From assembly GCA_012931725.1 (NCBI GenBank), contig CM022944.1:31501641-31565640 (forward strand): DNA of 64,000 nucleotides, read 5' to 3'. The stretch comes from Litsea cubeba (Eukaryota > Streptophyta > Magnoliopsida > Laurales > Lauraceae). Each line of letters starts with the position of its first letter. The first letter of the stretch is position 1. The notes beneath the pieces are model-generated. The model worked only from the letters and a program-made list of their open reading frames with translations. It was not told the DNA's origin and did no database searches. This document shows, one piece after another, positions 1 to 10,500 of the stretch. Both the position numbers and the translations under genes were made by a program.

Positions 1-582
1 GGTCATGTTTACTTAATAAAAGGCTATGTTAGGATGATTACCAGTGAGGCCCAATTAGATGGCATGCCGGATCTAATATAAACAACCAGTGTTTGGAAAA
101 TCCGAAACTTGACTCGACTCAACTAAGAAATTGATTGAATCAACTAACTTGGAGAGTCCAAACTATTTACTAGCGGCAGTTCTCACTGATTGTCCAGGGC
201 TCGAATTCTGTGTACGCTACCTCTTCTCAAGTGTACGGGCTTTCTTCCCACGTGTACGACCCTTTTCCATTTGAGTGGGTTGCAATGGAAGGAATCAACT
301 AATGTTGTGTTAATTAATTATTACTGCAACAACAGCTGATAAAACTGTTTATTTATTGTTGTAGTTGTCAAAGAGATACCTAGATGGCAGTTTAAGGATA
401 TAAATGGGTCGGTTTTGGGTGGCCCATAGTGTAGTGGATCTAAAAAATCTAAACTTATTTATTTTATGCATCCAGATCCAAGTTTCCCTTGGACCCAAAA
501 ATTGCTTTATACTTCCATTCAAGGGCGGACCTACATATGAATGACCTGGGGCTATCGCCCCATGCCGGTTTTCAAACTCCCT

Positions 583-706
583 GAGATTTGAATGGGTCAT
601 CACCGGTCCACATATAAATAATAAATAATCACCCCACCACATGTGAGATTTGAATGGGTCATCACCAGTCCACATATAAATAATAAATAATGGCCCCACC
701 ACATGT
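583..706. repeat. 62-bp tandem duplication (2 units)
   Basis: Two adjacent units of about 62 bp, starting at 583 and 645, contain GGGTCATCACC and CACATATAAATAATAAATAAT and differ at only a few bases. No coding meaning is apparent. Confidence 0.8.
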
Positions 707-1114
707 GAGCATTGTGATTGCCTCATGTCACAAGTGAAAATACTTCTTTTTTCTTTCGAGCGGAACAATTAGTCTCATCTAAATAAAAAATCCTGGATCC
801 ACCACTGCTTCGATTGACATTGCTAGATGTAATTAGGTTAGAATTTCCTACTGAGGATGAGTTTGGAGCTGTGGACGACAAGGAGCAGGAATCACATTGG
901 CCAATACGGTAAGGAAATTACTTTTAGGTCCATTACTTGTACTACAAGTCATTACCTTTCCCTAATTGTGGTCATTATAGGAATCCCATTTTCATAGGAT
1001 ACATGCTCAAATACGGTTTCCTAATGAGATATATTCCATAATAAACTCTACCTTGATGGACGGTTGAGATTAAAACTAATGAAATCCTAATTGAAAATTC
1101 GGTCCTCTCTCTAC

Positions 1115-1298
1115 CTATAAAATAGAGTCTTTCCTCCATCACAAATACTCACTCACGAAATTCAACACATTAAGGTTTATAGGCAAGGAGAGAGAATCGA
1201 AATTATTCCCTAAACTCTTCTTGGACGGATCTCAACATCAACCAACAACAGCATCAGACAGCAGGATCCAAAAGCTCTCTGCATCAGCATGTCTGGAG
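1115..1298 (+). promoter_or_regulatory. Putative TATA promoter and short first exon
   Basis: TATAAAATA at 1116-1124 is followed at a normal distance by CATCACAAATACTCACTC and then an ATG at 1289 in ATGTCTGGAG, directly before GTAATC. No downstream coding exon was recognised before the MULE. It may be an LTR promoter. Confidence 0.3.
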
Positions 1299-1884
1299 GT
1301 AATCTTTAATCTATCTAAGATTAAATCCTACATGTGATTATCATGATGTTCTCGATCTTAGGGTTCATGTTAATAATAGACTAACAAATACATTTCCATT
1401 TGCATAATTGCAGGAATAGAATAATAGTTGGACAATCGACTTTTGGGTGCATTTTTTTGAAAAGTAAAAAAGTACTTGATGATCGCAGGTCAAGCACCTG
1501 TCAAAACTCTTCATAAAGAAAGGTTTTACCGAAAGATTAATCCGGATCCTCTGATGCTTTAATATAGAGAAATCCTGAATAAAAGGCGTGGAACTCTGCA
1601 GTGGAGACCACTTACATAAATTCAAACCATTTAGAATAAATGCGCTCAAGTTATATGAGGTGTCCTCAAATTTAAGTCATTCTAAGTTTGTTTTATCGTT
1701 GGATTGATTGTCTGAAGACAATCTGATTCGTCATCACATTTTTTTATTAAATAGTCCATCCAATAGTGGCAAAAACAAAGATTGACGTAAAATCTAAAGA
1801 TACTCCATAGCTTCAACCGTTGGATTGATTGATTGATAAAAACCAAATTCATCATCACGTTTTTCATTAAATAGTCAATCTAAT

Positions 1885-1927
1885 GAGAAATTCTATATGC
1901 ACCACCATTTTTTATGAACACACCCAC
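1885..1927 (+). repeat. Left terminal inverted repeat of MULE
   Basis: Matches the inverse of 8674-8716. The core AAATTCTATATGCACCACCA is identical in both, and the inner part (ATGAANACACCCAC) differs at a few positions. Confidence 0.9.
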
Positions 1928-2373
1928 ATTCTGAGCTCACCACAGCCATTTTAGGTTTAAAACCTATTTGCTGAGCCCACCCACCAAAATACCGAAACTG
2001 CCCACCAGACCTCGTCTTCTCCTTCTCCATTCCCTCGTCCTCATTTTTCAAATTTGGCACGGCTAACAGAAGTTGAAAAAACACGGCGTCTCCTGCTACA
2101 TCTTCTCCTCCACTGCTCTCATCACGTTCTTCTTATTCTTCATCTTCTTCTTCTTGTTCAAACAAGGTTAGGTAATCTTCTTCTCCTTCGTTAAAGCTTT
2201 CCAATCATTTTCACCTTCTTTTTAGGTTGTAATGTATGTGTATTTAGATTGTATTTTCACCTATTTCGATTGTATGTGGATTTCCTAATGCATGATATGG
2301 ATGGGTGTTTCGATTGCCAAAATTTCCCTTCCCACGTGGTGCTCGGCAAACCAGAAGTGTGCAGGTTAAATTT

Positions 2374-2561
2374 GCACGGCATATCGACACCGTGCATTTA
2401 CTATATGCACGGCAAATGTTAGCCGTGCATTTCACATCTGCATGGCCAATGTTAGCCGTGCATATGTTATTTGCACGGTATCGATATGCCGTGCAAATTA
2501 CATATGCACGGCTAACATTGGCCGTGCAGATATGAGATTGCACATTAATAGTATGCCGTGC
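2374..2561. repeat. 33-bp array 1 (left subterminal) of GCACGG/CCGTGC
   Basis: GCACGG or a one-base variant starts at 2374, 2407, 2440, 2473 and 2506, with a decayed copy near 2539. CCGTGC starts at 2390, 2423, 2456, 2489, 2522 and 2556. The array therefore has a 33-bp period in which opposite-facing hexamers alternate every 16-17 bp. It lies between the left TIR and the PMD start codon. The unit length is a multiple of three, so it creates spurious open frames on both strands. Confidence 0.9.
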
Positions 2562-2620
2562 AGAACAAATTTACAATGTTAAATAATAATTTTTGTTTTT
2601 TATTTTGAACAGATTAGAAT

Positions 2621-4918
2621 ATGCCTAGAAGACCTACTCGTCGCGGTGGCAGCTCACTTTCGATAGGTGGACGGGCTAGTTCTTCTAGCGAGCCATCTAG
2701 AGTTAGGACGAAGATCGGTGTCACAAGACCGTATCGTTGCCGAGGTGTGCATACTAGTACTTCGACTGCCAGTCGTCAACGACCAACTGCATCTGAACGA
2801 AGACGTAAAATGCGACAGGATCCACTCCCAGATTCTTCAGAGAAGTCAGAGGATGATTCATCTGAGAAGGATTCATCAGAGCATGATTCCTTAGAGGAGG
2901 GAGGAGGCACAGCCGTCCACTTCTGCTGTAGCGGCAGCAAGGGAGGATCATCCATCAGACCAATATGAATAGCCATCCAGTCCTCCCCCAGCGGCGGCAG
3001 GGGAGGGTCCTATCCCCGGCGGTCCGGCTGATTTATCGGTCCTCCCTAGTGTCAGGACGCACGTGGCCATACCCATATGGGACGGGGAGGTAATCTTGCA
3101 TTTTTTAAATTTGTGAATTAATTATTTTTCAAATAATATGTGTTGAAGTCTATAATAACATATATTAATGAAGATTAAAACTTTTAATGTGCAGGAACGT
3201 GAGCCGCTTAAGTGTATCAATCATTGGTGAGGGTTGAAGGATTGGTACATACCTCGGCCCGGGGATGGGGCCGATCCCGAAGTTCATCGGTTTCGTGCGA
3301 TTATAGAAGAGTCTGGATTGGCTGGCCTTAAGTCATTGTCGTACTGGTATACTTCTGCCCCTCTGATATCCAGTTTCGTTGAGAGGTGGCAGCCCGAGAC
3401 AAACACCTTCCACATGCCATTTGGTGAGATGACGATCACCTTAGACGATGTGGGTACTCTCCTTGGCATCCCAGTAACGGGACTGCCTGTCCACGCATCG
3501 ACCAGTATGGGATTTACCGAGCAGGTAGATTTACTTGAGCATGGACTAGGCGTGGATTGAGCGACTGCGTCTGCTGAACTTCAAGTGGCGCGTGGTGGGG
3601 TAGTGAGGATGGCCTGGATCAAGCGAGTGTGCGGTAGTGTGGGTCCCAGGTCGTCTGTTGAGCAGGTAGATTGTGCAGCTAGAGGCTATCTTCTGTATCT
3701 GTTAGGCTGCATAATTTTCACCAATAAGTCGTCCACCCGAGTCCCCATTGCGTACCTATCTTTACTGATGGAATTGGGATAGGTCCGTCTTTATGCATGG
3801 GGGGCTGCCGCACTTGCGTATCTTTATCACCAATTGGGGACCGCTACGAGGGCAAATGTGAGACAGATTGCTAGATACCTGACACTCCTCACGGTAAATG
3901 TGCATACCTCTTTGACTCTAGTTTCCATTTGCCTATCTCTGAACTATTCATTATATATTATTTTTATTTATATAATTAATAATCTCTAACTCTTGCAGTC
4001 TTGGGTGTACGAGCACTTCCCATTTGTCCGTCCTCCTGCAGCATGGGGGTTTACGGCTGCAATGCCTCATGCTGCTCGCTGGAATCCTGGCCAGGATTCC
4101 GAGATTGGAAGGGAGAACGTCAAGTTGTTGCGGGAGAGACTGGATGACTTACATCCTAGTGAGGTGGGCATCCAATAGACATGTTGCTATTTATTTTAAG
4201 TTTTTTCGATGATCTCTATTTTTTGTTAGAATATTAATGAGTTCTTTCAATTACTTCTTGACATATGTGGCTTGGGATCCATATACCGGTGCCAGGGCTC
4301 AGCATCCATTCCAACAGAGTTCATTCTTCTGTGGTTGCTTGAGAGCAATGGATGTCATTGAACCCTACCACCCACAGAGGGTTATTCGTCAGTTTAGGTA
4401 TGTTCAGACCATCCCACCAGCACCGCTCGCGCCCCTTCATGCGTCTCGAGGATCTACTGCTGGGCAATACAAGGTCTCCTATAGATTCCTTGATCAGTAT
4501 TGGGAGTCTTGGGAGGATCATGTATTATCACTAGCACACCGTGGCCATCGAGCACAACATGCATGGGAGTGCTCACCCGACTACATGGAGTGGTTTGTTA
4601 GGATTTCACATCCTCGGGTACAGAACCCCAAACGTCACTCCCATTATCATCCTCATGAGGATCAAGATGACCCGACTCCAAGAGTGGTGAGCTTTGAAAT
4701 TTCAATTGTAACATTATGCATCCATTTTAAAAGTTATAATTCTCTTAATTATTAACATGCATAATGATTTTTTATAGATCCGTCGAGCGAGTGATAATCT
4801 TCGTGCTACAATTGCACAGCCTGGTCAGTCTACTGATTTTTATTACCGGGCAATACAAACCACGCTCGAGATCTTGGATGGCTTGCCGGTGACGTACCGA
4901 CGACGTACACGTCCGTGA
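2621..4918 (+). pseudogene. Plant mobile domain (PMD) gene of the MULE, decayed
   Basis: The ATG at 2621 begins a basic, Ser/Glu-rich N-terminus (MPRRPTRRGGSS). The domain proper follows, with LKDWYIPRPG, SFVERWQPETNTFHMPFGEM and LDDVGTLLGIPV, which are hallmarks of the aminotransferase-like plant mobile domain shared by MAIN/MAIL proteins and transposon proteins. Exons inferred from frame and splice sites are 2621-3089, 3195-3893, 3999-4163, about 4242-4686 and 4778-4918, with phase-0 joins where they can be checked. The end is Arg-rich (TYRRRTRP). Breaks: a frameshift in the acidic stretch near 2890, then in-frame stops at 2970, 3228, 3558 and 3780. The acceptor of exon 4 is unclear. The family role is not biochemically defined; here it is an accessory gene of the transposon. 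Confidence 0.85.
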
Positions 4919-5210
4919 TAAGAGTTGGTGTTTTTGGATTTTATGATTATGTAATGGGAGTTTGTAATTTTTTTTTTGGAACTTGGTGAATTTTATGCCA
5001 CTTTTTTTACGGCAATTATGTAAATAATCACTTTTACATAAATATGTACTTTTTTGGGGTTATTGATGAATTCAAGGATACTTTTTTAGAGGTCTCCTAT
5101 AATGGATGAATTTTTATAGTTTCAAAGATCTTATAGTCTGTATTTGTGTAAAAGAAAGATTAGACAAAATGGAATGAAAGGGACATAGGTCTGCACCAAA
5201 TATAAGTAAT

Positions 5211-5350
5211 GTGCATAACAGATTATGCAGGGCCATTATGTGCCGTGCATAACATGGTCTGCACGGCACATAATGGCCCTGCATAATGTGTTATGCACAT
5301 TATTTGTTGGCCGTGCAGATTCTGATTTGCACATTACATAATGGCCGTGC
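5211..5350. repeat. 33-bp array 2 (between the convergent genes)
   Basis: Hexamers GCAGGG, CCGTGC, GCACGG, CCCTGC, GCACAT, CCGTGC, GCACAT and CCGTGC start at about 5227, 5243, 5261, 5278, 5294, 5311, 5328 and 5345. This is the same alternating arrangement with 16-18 bp steps as array 1, placed exactly between the 3' ends of the two MULE genes. Confidence 0.85.
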
Positions 5351-5501
5351 AGACCATGTTTTATACAACACAAAAGAATAAATTAAGTTACGTCAAATGA
5401 CAATCAAATTGTTACATCAAATGACAAGCAAACGGTTACATCAAATTGAGTTCTATTATATAATTCATATGGTTACATCAAATGACAATCAGTTTATATA
5501 A

Positions 5502-8097
5502 TCAATCGCTGTCAAGATTAACCGACTCTTGTGTTGCTACACTATTTCCCAAAATATCTCTGAATTGCTCGATGCGATTTGCATATGGGAGCTGCCATCC
5601 ATCTGCATCAGGATGATGGTGTCTATACCAATTTGTTGCAATGGGAGGCATGGGTGCTTCTGGCTTCATGAATACCTGAACGTAATGGTTTCCATTGACG
5701 AAACCAATCGCGATGATTTTGTGATCACTTGTTGGAATCGGGGGTGATATCAAAGGCAAGAAAGTCAAGCATTGCTGCAATGAAAGCAAGACCAATACAA
5801 CTTTATAATACGAAGATATCAAGTGACCCATGTCCGACATTGTCATCCACCGATCAAATCCTGGATTGTTTTCGAAGTAAGACAATGCGTAGTACAGCTC
5901 TCCAACCCGGTCATCTCCTCCATAGACCAATGCATAATAATGTTGATGCCTCTACAATTCACTGCTCAAATCCAATCTAACCTGTCTCCAACTGTCCTCG
6001 CCCATGCCAAGAAGGCCTGCTATAGATCTGAATCCATAATTACCATCAGCTGCGACATCCTTAACATTAAGGATGTAGGGTCCCAGAGGCTGAGGGAGCG
6101 AATGCGAAAATGTACATGATCGAGTGCGACGGACACTAATCTTCTCATTCTTCTTCTTTACAGATGTACTACTTAATATAAGTCGTCCACTCTCTTTCAC
6201 CCCTACTGCGTATTCGAATGCAGACGGCTCACGAGTCGTAGACCGATCCAACTTCTTCTTCTTCGATGATGACCGACCGCGAGTATTCAATTTAATGTCC
6301 GGTTCAATAAGAGGTGTACATTCTGGACTAGCTATTTCTCTCAATTTTTCAGTAGTTGAATTTTTCCCGCCTCATCACTTCCCCGAAATTTCTTATCGAT
6401 CAAGTCGAACTCAGAAGTTGTGGTCAACTCAGGGGCTTCGTTCATCTTAGTGGGATCTAAATTGAGCTTCCGCCAAAATTGATGTACACATCTTAAAGGT
6501 ATATGAGACCCGTCTCTTATATACTCTGCAATTTCATGTGCACATAATAAACCATGTGTCTGTCGTACAACGCACCCACATGCATCCGAATCTGAACCAA
6601 TATCACCAGCTCTTATCGACTCATTTAATACTATATCCAAAGCATTCCTTGATACAAATCCTCTCAATGCATGGAACAGTGCCGGTTTGAATTTATGTTG
6701 CACGGTGTTCAAACTCTTTTCAAAAGAAGCCTTTATTTCTGTAAATAACAACTCAAGAAGGGCATGGATAACCTGCCAGGACGAATCAAAACTACAGCTC
6801 GATGTACCCAGATGTCTCTTTAATTTTGCGTGTGCACTCTCAGCCCTATTAGTGGTGCCGTTGCCGAAGTGCATATTCTGATCCGTCCAAACAGACACGA
6901 ATTGCTCCTTATGCTTATTCAACCACGAGTTCTTCACATAATCAACAGTATGTGGATACCCGTAAAAATTTCATTCCAAAGCAGTTAGAAGTTGAATATA
7001 GTCACTTTCAGTTGGAGAGAGTACCAATATGTTTCAACAGGAGATAAAAGCATCCCATCTGTCGTTGGTCTCAAAGAACTTCTTATAGTTTGCCAAGATG
7101 TTCCTAGATATATGCCACCTGCATAATAAGTTTGCTGCATTCGGATATACAACTTTGATTGCATTCATGAGCGCTAACTCTCTATATGTGACAATCACAC
7201 GTGGCATAATGCATCTATCCATTACATCCTTAAGCCTCTCCAGAGCCCATCTATAATTGGCCTCCCTCTCTGAATCAAGGTAAACAAAGGCAGCGGAGAA
7301 CGTCAGATGGGTAGATGTGACGCCAACAATCTCAAGCAATGGAAGTCGATATCTATTGGTCTTGTACGTGGAATCCATTATCAAGACTTCTGAAAATGCA
7401 CGTAATAGCTGAATAGATGACGAATGTGCCCAGAATAGGTCTAAGATTGCATCTGTAGCATCATTGCTAGTGTGATACTCAATGTACTTGTTCTTCTCCA
7501 AATGCATCATAAGTTGCTGCATCTGTGATCGATCGGCCATCTCTGTCACCCTAAACTTCTGACGAGCATTGTAGATACTCTTCATCGTAGTGGTGTTGTG
7601 CATATTCCGCTCCTACAGTGTTCAAAGGATGTTCATTGGCTTCACCAGACTCTTAGACATATCAATCAAGACATTAATCTCTTCCGTAGAAAGCCTCCCA
7701 GTGAACGAGTGCCCCTCGAGATGTTGTGTGTTTGGATGATTGTGTATCCCACAAACCATTGCTAACATCCAATCATCGTCAGTTGGCAACTTTCGACCCT
7801 TCAAAGCAAAAGGGCAATTACACTTCTTCGTTCCCGTTGCCTTGTTAGGACTTTCTTTTCGTAGATCTTCGATGAAGCCCTGTAACTACCACTTCTCTCA
7901 CAGGATAAAACTGTTCTCGGTTTCCTACCATCTCCACCAGCATCCGAAGTTTTGATTACAATCACTAAGCCATGTTTCTTTCCGACATCCCGTGTCCATT
8001 GGATTAGATCCTCTCGGCTTCTGAATATCGTTTCAGTGGTGAAGACATTAGTAAAATCAAGAGAGCACTGACTTGCACCAGTTGAATCATAGTGCAC
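5502..8097 (-). pseudogene. FAR1-MULE-SWIM-OTU transposase gene, decayed
   Basis: The order, read on the minus strand, is as follows. A FAR1-like N-terminal region (8097-7622) has FTTETIFRSREDLIQW and IHNHP. The MULE catalytic domain (7603-7034) has MDSTYKTNRYRLPLLEIVGV. NRAESAHAKLKRHLG near 6860 carries the presumed Glu. A SWIM knuckle (CGCVV..LLCAHEI) lies near 6565. A linker with KKKK leads to an OTU-like cysteine protease domain (about 6070-5600). Breaks: frameshifts near 7855 and 6344, in-frame stops near 7622, 7613, 7034 and 6980, and another before 5930. Two presumed catalytic residues are Tyr: VTYREL where the family has VTDREL, and DGNYGFR where OTU has DGNCGFR. No ATG is seen at the 5' end; the frame opens inside array 3. 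Confidence 0.85.
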
Positions 8098-8247
8098 GGC
8101 AAATTATAGCTGTACATTATTTTCTTGCACGGTTTAATATAACCGTGCAAGTTTATTTTGCACGGTTTATTGTGACCGTGCAAAAAAATATTGCACAGTT
8201 AAAATGTGCCATGCAGAGTGATTTTGCACGGTTCTGGAATACCGAGC
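8094..8247. repeat. 33-bp array 3 (right subterminal)
   Basis: GCACGG-type words start at 8094, 8127, 8160, 8193 and 8226. CCGTGC-type words start near 8110, 8143, 8176, 8209 and 8242. The 33-bp period and half-period alternation match array 1. The array abuts the 5' end of the minus-strand transposase frame. Confidence 0.9.
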
Positions 8248-8673
8248 ATATCGCGGGAAAACTGAATGACGAGCTGGAAACGAAGTTGGAGAATATACCT
8301 CCTCTTGGTAGATTGTCAGTAGCTTGTTCATGTTGAAAATGTCTGCTTTCAATAGACAATGTGCCCCGGGGAGATGAGTACTTTCAAGGGTTGAAGAAGA
8401 TTATGAGACTTAAGGATACTTTAAAAAGGTTGAAGAAGATGATGAGGAAAGAGATGAACATCAACGGGCATGAATGAGTGCGAGGGAACGGTTATGAAAC
8501 AATGGATGAAAGGGAGAATGAAGAAGAAAAAGAGGAGGAATAGGAGATGACAGTAGAAAAACGGCTCACCCCCACTGTAAAAGAACGAAAGGAAGAGGAG
8601 AGGAGGTTGATGGTGAAGGGCTAGTTCGTCCTTTCACTAGAGGGCAATTTGTTAATTAAAAATAAACTTAAAA

Positions 8674-8716
8674 GTGGGTGTATTCATCAAAACTGGTGGT
8701 GCATATAGAATTTCCC
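8674..8716 (-). repeat. Right terminal inverted repeat of MULE
   Basis: Reverse complement of the left terminus with about five mismatches. The element ends ...GAATTTCCC, directly before the CAATCTAAT duplication. Confidence 0.9.
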
Positions 8717-8725
8717 CAATCTAAT

Positions 8726-9579
8726 GGGGCCAAAAATAAAGATTGACGTAAAATTGAGGATACCCCCATATACTTGAAGGAAGTTTATTTTGAATCAAGC
8801 CTCATATCATGCCAAAAACTTAATTCTAGTCTTTGACCTAGTTTGCTTCAATTTCCTTCCAGTAAAATTTATGCCAGAAATGAGTAAAAATTCTAATAAA
8901 AGTTTCAGTTTCCTTCGAGTAAAAGTTCTTGCAGAAACAAAGTATGGTTGCCCATCTTACTCACCTACTTCTTCCAATGATACAACTGGTACGAATAATG
9001 GCTTTCCACCTTTCCTTTTACTGCAAGAGAAAATGGCTCCCTATATTTTTTCTACAGCTGCCCTAGCGATTGTATAACAACAACACCATGCCAATTTAGA
9101 ACTAAGATTATGTGGCTTAATAGCAGGAATCACTTGGCCTACACAATTGGCTGTCTACTATATCCTTTCGTGTGTCAAAAAACTTATCATGCTTGTTACT
9201 ACATGCAGTCGGCTGGCTAACGATGCACTAGCTAATGAATCTGGATCCTGTGTCGTAGCTATTACATGATAATCATATAATAAATTCTTAGAACTCGATC
9301 ATAGGCCCCGTGTGGAGATAATTTGGACAATTCAAGAGAAATCTCATCATATTCACTGATATATCCTCAATTTTTAATTCAAAAGGAGTAAGTCTCACCG
9401 TCCGGTTGAGAACCATAACAGAAGGAGATTGAGGACCATCGCTGTTTAAGTGGTGTTATTCATGTTTCCATCGTAGTGAATTGCATGAGTAAGATTGAAT
9501 AGGTTGAAAAGGTATATACGGTAAGAAATCATGTGAATTGCATGTCATGGGTCCCACGTTAGAACAAGCATGGCAAAGG
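8726..9579. other. Unassigned AT-rich spacer
   Basis: The first 60 bases continue the tandem host repeat split by the MULE (AAAGATTGACGTAAAAT, also at about 1780). The rest contains no reading frame with recognisable similarity. Confidence 0.5.
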
Positions 9580-10500
9580 CCAACAAAGATTAAGACTCCC
9601 ACCTAGATTAAGACTTGCTATGATTAAGACTCCCAATTGGATTAAGGGATGTGGGTTTTTGACAAAGAAATCTTCAAAAAGTGCGACTCTTTGGGACTAT
9701 CTATATAAGACATACGGAAATCCTAGAAGGTTTGATATTCCATCCCATAGATAATGTTGCAAAGACGGAGAGATCCGCGAAGCTTCTCAATCACTTGAAC
9801 GCTCGTAGATCTCCAGTTATGTCATTTGGCCTAAAAAATGCTCCTGCACAGTTCCAAAGAGGATGGATGAAATCTTCAATTCATCCATTCATTTTAGTGC
9901 TAACTACGTTATTGATCTTTTCTTAAATTTTTTCTAATTCTATGCAAAAACATGTGCAACATCTTCATGCATTCCTATAGGCCAGTCCATAAACATGGCA
10001 ATGGGCTTTCTTCCAGCAAAGACAGATTTCAAATTGCATATTCAGAAATTGAGTTTATGGGAGTCCAATTAAAAACAGAAAAGCTCATATGTATTGGCAT
10101 TTGATGCAAAATATGAGTAAATTTTCCGACCAACTCTATGACAAACTTCAGTGCCAAAATTTCTTGAGTTCTTAAATTATGTCAGAAACTTCATTCAGCC
10201 CCGTTTCCTAAGACAAAAGCAATCTGGCAAGCTATGGTCCTACACCATTCAATTGAACTCAGACTACTGCCAAAGCCATTCAACAATTCAAACAAAAAGA
10301 ACAACATTTGCTAAGTGGCAACTTTCATAAAGAGAAAATAATCTCTTCACCAAAGCTGCAAAGATTTGCTTAATGACAATATTTATTGTCTCGATACAAA
10401 TCTTCCACTGAAAAGCTCCAAGGCCGTGGAAAGTATCAGATAAAACATTTGATCAATTCGGCTCAATAGAAATCCAACTCATCCCAGAATAGAACTAGGT
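9580..10500 (+). pseudogene. Pararetrovirus-like reverse transcriptase/RNase H remnant
   Basis: Short stretches in all three plus-strand frames resemble a reverse transcriptase: SFGLKNAPAQFQ near 9820, and a palm-connection motif with EFLNYVRNF near 10170. The wording is closer to plant pararetroviruses (Caulimoviridae, old integrated copies) than to Ty3/gypsy, which usually has FGLTNAP. Many frameshifts and stops interrupt it, and no intact domain remains. A diverged Ty3-type polymerase is the main alternative. Confidence 0.5.

Larger units (their letters stand above)
1..1875. other. Noncoding flank with TATA-like promoter and short duplications
   Basis: No supported gene. A TATA box (TATAAAATA, 1116-1124) lies in a CT-rich context. 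About 165 bases further on, ATGTCTGGAG runs into a GT donor (ATG at 1289, donor at 1299). This looks like a promoter with a short first exon, or an LTR with its leader. A 62-bp direct duplication with GAGATTTGAATGGGTCAT begins at 583 and again at 645. From about 1683 a degenerate tandem pair begins whose second copy was split by the MULE at 1885. Confidence 0.4.
1885..8716. mobile_element. Complete 6.8-kb Mutator-like element with PMD and FAR1-OTU genes
   Basis: The termini are inverted repeats of about 43 bp. The left end begins GAGAAATTCTATATGC and the right end, read inward, begins GGGAAATTCTATATGC, with about five mismatches overall. A 9-bp target duplication flanks them. Inside, a plant mobile domain gene (+) converges with a transposase gene (-). 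The transposase has a FAR1-like N-terminus, a MULE catalytic domain, a SWIM zinc knuckle and a C-terminal OTU protease domain. Both genes have CT-rich leaders in their own direction. Three 33-bp repeat arrays fill the two subterminal regions and the interval between the genes. Stops and frameshifts in both genes show the copy is inactive. PMD and OTU domains are known in plant MULEs; the array architecture is the unusual part. Confidence 0.93.
1876..8725. repeat. 9-bp target site duplication of the MULE
   Basis: CAATCTAAT occurs at 1876-1884 and again at 8717-8725, immediately outside the inverted termini. Nine bases is the length typical of Mutator-superfamily insertions. Removing the element rejoins a sequence resembling the neighbouring copy at 1751-1800, with the shared AAAGATTGACGTAAAAT, which confirms the insertion point. 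Confidence 0.93.

Noticed and set aside
2244..2543. Overlapping Cys/Ala-rich frames on both strands
   Set aside because: Generated by the 33-bp array; no start context and no homology.
2374..2561. CRISPR-like regular spacing
   Set aside because: Only hexamers are conserved, the units are inverted pairs, and the context is a plant transposon.
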